DNA from: Syntrophus sp. (in: bacteria)
GTDB lineage: Bacteria; Desulfobacterota; Syntrophorhabdia; Syntrophorhabdales; Syntrophorhabdaceae
DNA length: 52,611 nucleotides
NCBI GenBank assembly: GCA_013824645.1
Contig: PNOF01000013.1
Span: forward strand, 1-52,611
Direction: 5' to 3'
Shown: positions 47,090-52,611 of the stretch, one piece after another
How the letters are laid out: each line of letters begins with the position of its first letter
Numbering within the stretch: the stretch's first letter is position 1
Notes under the pieces: generated by a model
Told to the model about the DNA's origin: nothing
The model's database searches: none
The model's input: the letters and a program-made list of their open reading frames with translations, nothing else
Position numbers and translations under genes: made by a program

Positions 47090-47923
47090 TTGAACGTCAG
47101 GGAGATCATTTTACGGGAAAGGCAAATTTCCATGACAGACGTGCTCAGCATCATCTCCTTTGTCTGTGCAACAAGCAAGGAACAGACCCTTGCCAGTATG
47201 ACGAAAGAGATAGACGACACAAGATTCCGGGACATAGAAAGCTGTATTGATGAGAGAAAACGCGGAAAGCCCCTGGCATATATTACGGAGAAGAAAGAAT
47301 TTTATTCACAGGAATTTTATGTAGACGGAAATGTTCTTGTTCCAAGACCGGAGACAGAAATTCTTGTTGAAGAGGCACTGAGTATCCTTGGACAACAAAA
47401 GAACATTACGGGCATCCTTGATATGGGCACCGGCTCCGGCGCAATAGGCTTAACGATTGCACAGAGAGCAGAGAAACGCGTTGTCTGTGCCGACGTCTCC
47501 TGGGAGGCCCTTGTAGTGGCCAAAAAAAATGCCCGGATGCTGGGGGTGCTCGAAAGGGTATCGTTTCTCTGTTCAAACCTTTTTGGGGGCGTAAAAGAAG
47601 GGACAAAGTTTGATATGATCCTTGCTAACCTCCCCTATATTGGAAGTGAGGAGTGGGACGCGCTCATGCCGGATGTAAAGAATTTTGAGCCGAGAAAGGC
47701 TCTCTATGGGGGGAAAGACGGTGTTGAGATTTATCGGGCATTCTTGCAGAAAGCACACCTTTACTTACGAAATAAAGGATATCTACTCTGTGAAATAGGC
47801 GGGGCAAGGCAGGCAAATCTAGTAAAAAATATCCTTGAATCAGCAGGGTTCGAGGTGGCCATAAAAAATGACTATTCTGGAGAGGAAAGGGTTCTTATCG
47901 GATCATGGATAAATTTGTCATAG
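47090..47923 (+). CDS. prmC: Release factor glutamine methyltransferase PrmC/HemK with NLPY variant
   Basis: This 277-residue N5-glutamine methyltransferase starts at TTG 47090 after an aaagga site. It has the helical N-terminal domain with GKPLAYITEKKEFYSQEFYV (RF-binding and substrate side), then VLVPRPETEILVEEAL, the SAM motif DMGTGSGAIGL and the active-site segment AN180-L-P-Y183-IG. The family almost always has NPPY; Leu in place of the first Pro is a notable variant, though the Asn and Tyr are kept. It is placed next to its substrate gene prfA and overlaps the murA start by 19 bases. Confidence 0.93.
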   Translation: MNVREIILRERQISMTDVLSIISFVCATSKEQTLASMTKEIDDTRFRDIESCIDERKRGKPLAYITEKKEFYSQEFYVDGNVLVPRPETEILVEEALSILGQQKNITGILDMGTGSGAIGLTIAQRAEKRVVCADVSWEALVVAKKNARMLGVLERVSFLCSNLFGGVKEGTKFDMILANLPYIGSEEWDALMPDVKNFEPRKALYGGKDGVEIYRAFLQKAHLYLRNKGYLLCEIGGARQANLVKNILESAGFEVAIKNDYSGEERVLIGSWINLS

Positions 47924-49179
47924 AGGGCGGAGAAAGGCTTAAGGGTACGGTTAAAATAAGTGGTTCAAAGAATGCCGCCCTGCCCCTCATTGCTGCCACC
48001 ATTCTGCAAAAAGGCCAATATACAATAAGCAACATTCCCCGGTTGAGAGATGTTACAACCATGATAAAGCTCCTCAGCATACTGGGCGGAAAAATTGAGT
48101 GGACCGGCCAGGGTACTCTACTCATAGACACAACGGGCGTAGAGAACCACATCGCCCCCTATGAACTGGTAAAAGAGATGCGAGCATCTCAACTGGTTTT
48201 AGGCTCCCTCACCGGCAGACTTAAGCGGGCAACGGTTTCTTATCCCGGCGGTTGCGCCATCGGAGAGAGGCCCATCGATTTACACCTGAAGGGGCTTGTA
48301 GCGCTCGGTTGCGACGTGAAAATTCGGGAAGGATATGTCGAGGTTACGGCAAAGGCACTCAAGGGCGGAAGAATAACCTTTGAAACGGTGACGGTGGGAG
48401 GAACGGAGAACATGCTCATGGCCGCCGCGCTCGCGAAAGGCGAAACGATTATTAAAAATGCTGCCCGCGAGCCGGAGGTTGTTGACCTTGCGCGGATGTT
48501 AAAAAAAATGGGCGCCGCCATCGACGGGGAAGGAACGGAAATTATTAGAATACGGGGCGTAAAGGATCTAAGGCCCTGTTCTTACGAGGTTATCCCCGAC
48601 AGGATTGAGGCCGGGACTTTTCTTGCCGCCTGTTGTATAACACGGGGCAACATAACCATAGAGGGCTGTATGCCCGAACACATAGGGGCCGTCATAGACA
48701 AGTTTAGGGAAACAGGCATGGAAATTATCTGTGATGGGAGCACCGTAAGGGCGTCGATGACAAAAAGACGCCCCCTGTCTGTGGATGTGAAAACAATCCC
48801 TTATCCGGGTTTTCCCACTGACATGCAGGCCCAGATAATGGCCCCCATGACCATTTCAAAAGGGGTCAGCGCTATAACAGAAACCATATTTGAAAACAGA
48901 ATGATGCACGTGGCGGAACTCAGAAGAATGGGCGCCGATATACGGGTAATAGGCAATACGGCCATTGTGAAAGGCATCGAAACTCTCTCCGGGGCCAAGG
49001 TGATGGCAACGGACTTACGTGCCGGCGCATCCCTCATCGTGGCCGGTCTTGCAGCATATGGCACTACAGAGGTTTCGAGAATATACCATATAGACCGGGG
49101 TTATGAGAAAATAGAAGAGAAGCTCCGGGGATTAGGCGCAAAGATCACAAGGAGGAGAGATGAGAATCTGGGACCTTGA
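47905..49179 (+). CDS. murA: UDP-N-acetylglucosamine 1-carboxyvinyltransferase
   Basis: This 424-residue enzyme catalyses the first committed step of peptidoglycan synthesis, adding enolpyruvate to UDP-GlcNAc. It has the catalytic Lys K22 in ISGSKNAALPL, the PEP-binding active Cys C117 in SYPGGCAIGERPID, and the domain repeats typical of the EPSP/MurA fold (TVTVGGTENMLMAAAL, FPTDMQAQIMAPM). Because C117 is present, fosfomycin sensitivity of the enzyme is expected. It overlaps prmC and hisD at its two ends. Confidence 0.97.
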   Translation: MDKFVIEGGERLKGTVKISGSKNAALPLIAATILQKGQYTISNIPRLRDVTTMIKLLSILGGKIEWTGQGTLLIDTTGVENHIAPYELVKEMRASQLVLGSLTGRLKRATVSYPGGCAIGERPIDLHLKGLVALGCDVKIREGYVEVTAKALKGGRITFETVTVGGTENMLMAAALAKGETIIKNAAREPEVVDLARMLKKMGAAIDGEGTEIIRIRGVKDLRPCSYEVIPDRIEAGTFLAACCITRGNITIEGCMPEHIGAVIDKFRETGMEIICDGSTVRASMTKRRPLSVDVKTIPYPGFPTDMQAQIMAPMTISKGVSAITETIFENRMMHVAELRRMGADIRVIGNTAIVKGIETLSGAKVMATDLRAGASLIVAGLAAYGTTEVSRIYHIDRGYEKIEEKLRGLGAKITRRRDENLGP

Positions 49180-50434
49180 GAAAGAATACGATGCCTTTGT
49201 CTCCTACATTCTTGAAGGAAGAGAAAAAAAGAAACAGAACGTCCGTGGCGCAACAGAAACAATCAAAAAGAAGCTTTTATTGAAAAAAGACAAGGCCCTC
49301 CTTGAGTTTTCCCGAAAATGGGACGGGTGGGAAGACGATTATCCCCTTAAGCTCTCTGCGAAAGAAATCCGCGCGAGCGCATCTCGGGTGGCAAATACGG
49401 ACCTCAGGGTTCTTAAGGGGATGATAAGCAATGTTACCTCCTATCATAAGCACCAGAAAGGCAACAATAGGGTTTTTAAAAGAAAAGGACTCGTTGTAAG
49501 AGAAGAGTTTATCCCCCTTGAACGGGCCATGGTCTATGTGCCCGGCGGGACAGCAGTGTACCCCTCGTCGCTTATTATGGGTGTAGTGCCGGCCCGGCTT
49601 GCAGGAGTAAAAGAAATATTCGTGGCTACCCCCGCAGCGGGTGGCAAGATAAATCCGTACATAGCCGCGGCGGCCACTCTTCTTGGCATTAAAAATGTAT
49701 ATCGCCTGGGAGGGGCGCAGGCGATATATGCATTTGCCTATGGCATCGGCTCAATACCGAAAGTTGATATCATCGTAGGGCCCGGCAACGCCTATGTGGA
49801 AGAAGCAAAACGGGATGTCTACGGAAGCGTGGGGATAGACATGCTTGCGGGGCCCACGGAGCTTATTATTCTCTGCACAAAGCCCTTCTCGCCGGAGGCG
49901 CTCTCGTGGGACATGTTTTCCCAGGCAGAACACGATGAACTGGCAATGGTTGGCCTCTTTTCGCCATCGAGAGACCACCTTAAAGAGGTGGAGGGCTCGA
50001 TTAAGCGGTTAATTTCTCAAAACGAGCGAAAAAATGTTATTGAAAAGGCCCTTGCAAATAACGGGTTTTTGGTGCACTATAAAAGCACACAGAAAGCAAT
50101 AGATACCATCAACTTCATTGGGCCCGAGCACATGGAGCTTGTAGGTAATGAGAAGGAAGCGGAAAAACTATACTATCCCGGGATCATTTATGTTGGCCCC
50201 TACACAACCGTAGCCATGGGGGACTACTATATCGGCACAAATCATGTATTGCCAACCGGCGGTGCGGGAAGGTTTACCGGTGGCCTTTCTGTTGAACGGT
50301 TTACAAAGAGGAAGGTAGTTGTTAAAATAGAAAAAGCATTTGTTGAAAAATATGGCGATAGCGCCATACGACTCTCTCAGATCGAAGGTCTTTTCGCACA
50401 CGGTGAAGCGATCAAGGCAAGAAAGGAGCTCTAA
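49160..50434 (+). CDS. hisD: Histidinol dehydrogenase
   Basis: This enzyme performs the last two steps of histidine synthesis, oxidising histidinol to histidine with NAD and zinc. The 424 residues show [36 protein letters not shown], the NAD-binding [31 protein letters not shown], and the zinc/acid-base region AQAEHDELA-like [11 protein letters not shown], then [10 protein letters not shown] and [15 protein letters not shown] 49160 lies inside the end of murA (20-base overlap). hisG follows after one base. Confidence 0.96.
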   Translation: MRIWDLEKEYDAFVSYILEGREKKKQNVRGATETIKKKLLLKKDKALLEFSRKWDGWEDDYPLKLSAKEIRASASRVANTDLRVLKGMISNVTSYHKHQKGNNRVFKRKGLVVREEFIPLERAMVYVPGGTAVYPSSLIMGVVPARLAGVKEIFVATPAAGGKINPYIAAAATLLGIKNVYRLGGAQAIYAFAYGIGSIPKVDIIVGPGNAYVEEAKRDVYGSVGIDMLAGPTELIILCTKPFSPEALSWDMFSQAEHDELAMVGLFSPSRDHLKEVEGSIKRLISQNERKNVIEKALANNGFLVHYKSTQKAIDTINFIGPEHMELVGNEKEAEKLYYPGIIYVGPYTTVAMGDYYIGTNHVLPTGGAGRFTGGLSVERFTKRKVVVKIEKAFVEKYGDSAIRLSQIEGLFAHGEAIKARKEL

Positions 50435-50435
50435 G

Positions 50436-51305
50436 ATGAAGTTGAAAATCGGACTACCAAAGGGGAGCTTGCAGGAAACAACCTTCAAGCTTTTTAAGAA
50501 CGCAGGCTACAACATAAAGCTCTTAGAGCGATCGTATGTTCCTTCGATAGACGACCCCGAGCTGGAAGGGCTTGTTATAAGGGCCCAAGAAATGGCACGA
50601 TATGTCGAAGACGGCATTCTCGATATGGGAATTACCGGGTGGGACTGGGTACTCGAGCAGGACGCAAAGGTGGTAGAGCTGGCGAGGCTGAAATACGGCA
50701 AGGTCGGCTTCAGGGGGGTCAAATGGGTTGTGGCAGTGCCCATGAACTCGAAGATTAAGCGGGTAGAAGACCTGAAGGGGAAAAAGATTGCCACCGAACT
50801 CGTTGGCTTTACGAAGCGATACCTTAAAAAGAAGGGCATAGAGGCCTCCATAGAATTTTCCTGGGGCGCAACAGAGGTGAAGCCGCCGCTGCTTGCTGAC
50901 GCCATTGTTGAAGTAACGGAAACGGGTGCATCGATTAAGGCCAACAACCTGAGAATCATAGATACAATCCTTGAGTCTGAAACGGTTTTGATAGCAAACA
51001 AAAAAGCCTGGAAGGACCCCTGGAAAAGACGAAAGATGGAGAATATCGTTATTCTATTAAAAGGCGCCCTCATTGCAGAAGAAAAGGTGGGCCTTAAAAT
51101 GAACGTGCCCGCCAAGATGCTTGAGGAGGTAACAAAAATTCTTCCATCACTCCATACACCGACAGTTTCCAGTCTCTCCGATAAAAACTGGGTGGCCATC
51201 GAGGTCATCCTGGACGAGAAGGTCGTAAGGGATATTATACCCGATCTGAAAAGAGCCGGCGCACAGGGTATTGTAGAGTACCCGCTGAACAAGGTCATTA
51301 TGTAG
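50436..51305 (+). CDS. hisG: ATP phosphoribosyltransferase, long form
   Basis: This is the first enzyme of histidine synthesis. The ATG at 50436, one base after the hisD stop, gives 289 residues that start [20 protein letters not shown]. The catalytic domain has [12 protein letters not shown] and [14 protein letters not shown], then [17 protein letters not shown], the PRPP-binding loop. The C-terminal 75 residues ([20 protein letters not shown] onward) form the regulatory domain of the long HisG type, so no HisZ partner is needed and feedback by histidine is expected. Confidence 0.96.
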   Translation: MKLKIGLPKGSLQETTFKLFKNAGYNIKLLERSYVPSIDDPELEGLVIRAQEMARYVEDGILDMGITGWDWVLEQDAKVVELARLKYGKVGFRGVKWVVAVPMNSKIKRVEDLKGKKIATELVGFTKRYLKKKGIEASIEFSWGATEVKPPLLADAIVEVTETGASIKANNLRIIDTILESETVLIANKKAWKDPWKRRKMENIVILLKGALIAEEKVGLKMNVPAKMLEEVTKILPSLHTPTVSSLSDKNWVAIEVILDEKVVRDIIPDLKRAGAQGIVEYPLNKVIM

Positions 51306-51313
51306 GGGGGGCA

Positions 51314-51898
51314 ATGGAAAGAAAAGCTAAGGTGGAAAGAAAAACAAAAGAAACAGCCATAAAGGTAAAATGGGCCCTCGACGGTGACGGAACCTACACC
51401 ATATCAACGGGAATCCCCTTCTTTGACCACATGCTGAGCCTCTTTGCAAAACACGGGCTTTTCAACCTCGAAGTACACGCAAAGGGAGACCTTGAAATAG
51501 ATTCTCACCATACCGTTGAGGATGTAGGAATTGCAATGGGTAAGGCGTTGAGAGAGGCATTACAGGATTTTGGCGGCATTAAGCGCTACGGTTATGCCGT
51601 TATCCCCATGGACGAATCTTTGTGTATCTTTGCTTGTGATCTGGGCGGACGGCCGACCCTTGTGTGGAAAGGGAAACTTACCGGAAGCACCGGTGGTTTC
51701 GATGCCGATGTAGTAAAAGAATTTTTCCAGGGTTTTGTCAATGAAGCTAAAGTGTGTCTCCACATAAACCTCCTTTACGGCAGTAACCTGCACCACAAAG
51801 TAGAGGCCGTGTTTAAAGCCTTCGGGCGGGCACTCAGAGAAGCTGTTACAAAAGACGAGCGCATCAAAGGGGTGCTGTCTACAAAGGGTGTACTCTAA
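51314..51898 (+). CDS. hisB: Imidazoleglycerol-phosphate dehydratase
   Basis: This 194-residue single-domain dehydratase shows the two conserved metal-binding repeats: FFDHMLSLFAKHGLFNLEVH with DSHHTVEDVGIAMG, and FFQGFVNEAKVCLHINLLYG with NLHHKVEAVFKAFGRAL. There is no fused histidinol-phosphatase domain. The start follows a gggggg site and lies 8 bases after hisG. hisH starts about 40 bases downstream. Confidence 0.96.
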   Translation: MERKAKVERKTKETAIKVKWALDGDGTYTISTGIPFFDHMLSLFAKHGLFNLEVHAKGDLEIDSHHTVEDVGIAMGKALREALQDFGGIKRYGYAVIPMDESLCIFACDLGGRPTLVWKGKLTGSTGGFDADVVKEFFQGFVNEAKVCLHINLLYGSNLHHKVEAVFKAFGRALREAVTKDERIKGVLSTKGVL

Positions 51899-51939
51899 GA
51901 ATTCAGAATGAAAGGCAAAAGTAAACAGCAGGCGATATT

Positions 51940-52545
51940 GTGATAGCAATAATAGATTATGGTATGGGAAATTTAAGAAGTGTTACCAATGCTCTTGCAC
52001 GGCTTGGGGCAGATACGGTTGTTACGAGGGACAAGAAGACCATAGAAAGATCAGGGGCAATCATCCTTCCCGGTGTCGGTGCCTTTGGCAAGTGCATAGA
52101 AAACCTTGAAAAATACGAGCTCCTTTCTTTTATCAGAGAAACAATTCTTAGCGGAAAACAATACCTCGGTATTTGCCTCGGCATGCAGGTGCTCTTTGAA
52201 TCGAGCGAGGAAGCACCGGGAGTGGCCGGTATGGGTATTATAAAAGGAACGGTGCCGCGATTCACTGGTGCTGTGAAGGTGCCCCACATGGGATGGAACA
52301 GCCTTGAGATCGTAAAAGAAAGCAAAATCCTGCGTGGTATCGGAAGCGGCGAATACTTTTATTTTGTCCATTCATACTACTGTCTGCCCAGAGAAGAAGG
52401 AGTTGTGGCAACGAGGACACAATATGGAAGCAACTTTGTTTCTTCTATAGAGAAAGAAAATGTTTTTGCCTGCCAGTTCCACCCGGAAAAAAGCCAGAGC
52501 ATAGGGTTGAAGCTCCTGCAGAATTTTATTAACCTCACCTCCTGA
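51940..52545 (+). CDS. hisH: Imidazole glycerol phosphate synthase glutaminase subunit
   Basis: This 201-residue class I glutamine amidotransferase has nucleophile C79 in YLGICLGMQVLFESSEEAPG, the HisH-specific PHMGWNSLEIV, and the His/Glu pair in CQFHPEKSQSIG. It releases ammonia for HisF. The start codon is GTG 51940. hisF and hisA are not in the window; either they lie beyond the right edge or elsewhere, since a strong hairpin follows immediately. Confidence 0.95.
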   Translation: MIAIIDYGMGNLRSVTNALARLGADTVVTRDKKTIERSGAIILPGVGAFGKCIENLEKYELLSFIRETILSGKQYLGICLGMQVLFESSEEAPGVAGMGIIKGTVPRFTGAVKVPHMGWNSLEIVKESKILRGIGSGEYFYFVHSYYCLPREEGVVATRTQYGSNFVSSIEKENVFACQFHPEKSQSIGLKLLQNFINLTS

Positions 52546-52565
52546 TCGACTGTTTCTAAAAAAAG

Positions 52566-52593
52566 AAAGGGGGGCCCTATGGGGTCCCCCTTT
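52566..52593 (+). terminator. Strong hairpin after hisH, terminator candidate
   Basis: The sequence AAAGGGGGGCCC-TATG-GGGTCCCCCTTT folds into a 12-bp stem (one G-T pair) with a 4-base loop. An A-rich run precedes it and TTT ends it. It begins 20 bases after the hisH stop, so it may end the long plus-strand operon or separate it from the next genes; the T-tract is short. Confidence 0.6.
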
Positions 52594-52611
52594 GTACCCT
52601 TAAATAGACAT

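Noticed and set aside
50507-51298. Minus-strand frame of 263 codons inside hisG
   Set aside because: Antisense shadow of hisG; Ser/Thr/Ile-rich translation without motifs.

Overview
The window looks like a piece of a Gram-negative, anaerobic or microaerophilic bacterial chromosome, most like a deltaproteobacterium in the broad sense (Desulfobacterota, possibly Syntrophorhabdus-like). This is inferred from gene content: a four-haem c3-type cytochrome next to System II (ResB/CcsA) cytochrome c maturation genes, PilZ/GGDEF/HDOD signalling proteins, a NUDIX protein with an RsbRD-like tail, and a dnaA-dnaN-gyrB locus without recF. Coding density is high, and many neighbouring genes overlap by ATGA. 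One tRNA gene is present. I see no rRNA, CRISPR array or insertion sequence.

Layout. Bases 1-1325 hold two RelE/YafQ-type toxin-antitoxin pairs on the minus strand. Bases 1460-7317 are the end of a surface-polysaccharide cluster on the minus strand (galE, gmd, GDP-fucose synthase, a GxxExxY protein, a YdcF-like protein, UDP-GlcNAc dehydrogenase), which supplies GDP-fucose, UDP-galactose and UDP-uronate precursors. Bases 7756-14903 hold a ribbon-helix-helix/PilZ protein, a rhomboid plus radical-SAM pair, galT-glgA (hexose and glycogen metabolism) and a soluble GAF histidine kinase with a stand-alone receiver. Bases 15108-25596 hold tRNA-Ala(CGC), a lipoprotein, an isochorismatase-like hydrolase, a TerC-like membrane protein, a PAS kinase/NarL-type regulator pair, hpt, two metallo-beta-lactamase-fold proteins, a PilZ protein and a cupin. 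Bases 25894-30470 hold an aminotransferase, a three-gene HDOD/GGDEF signalling operon and an HDAC-like amidohydrolase. Bases 30467-34066 are a minus-strand operon of cytochrome, ResB, CcsA, PurQ and an IHF/HU protein. Bases 34168-38660 hold the NUDIX/RsbRD fusion, two methyltransferases (one split by a frameshift), an FmdB-like protein with an apparent frameshift, a Sua5/YciO protein, a HAD phosphatase and an NlpC/P60 lipoprotein.

From 39053 to the right end every gene is on the plus strand and tightly packed: dnaA, dnaN, gyrB, coaE, rho, rpmE, prfA, prmC, murA, hisD, hisG, hisB, hisH. The plus strand is pyrimidine (T) rich up to and through dnaA and becomes purine (A) rich from dnaN onward. 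Genes left of dnaA are mostly on the minus strand and all genes to the right are on the plus strand. With DnaA-box-like sites on both sides of dnaA and three parS-like 16-mers 10-18 kb to the left, this makes the dnaA region the probable chromosomal origin.

The most interesting items are the parS/origin arrangement, the RHH-PilZ fusion (a candidate c-di-GMP-responsive DNA-binding protein), the NUDIX-RsbRD fusion, the cytochrome operon that also carries purQ and ihf, a heptanucleotide repeat inside the GDP-fucose synthase gene, and two frameshifted genes within about 1.4 kb of each other. I did not find a system I could confidently call wholly new.
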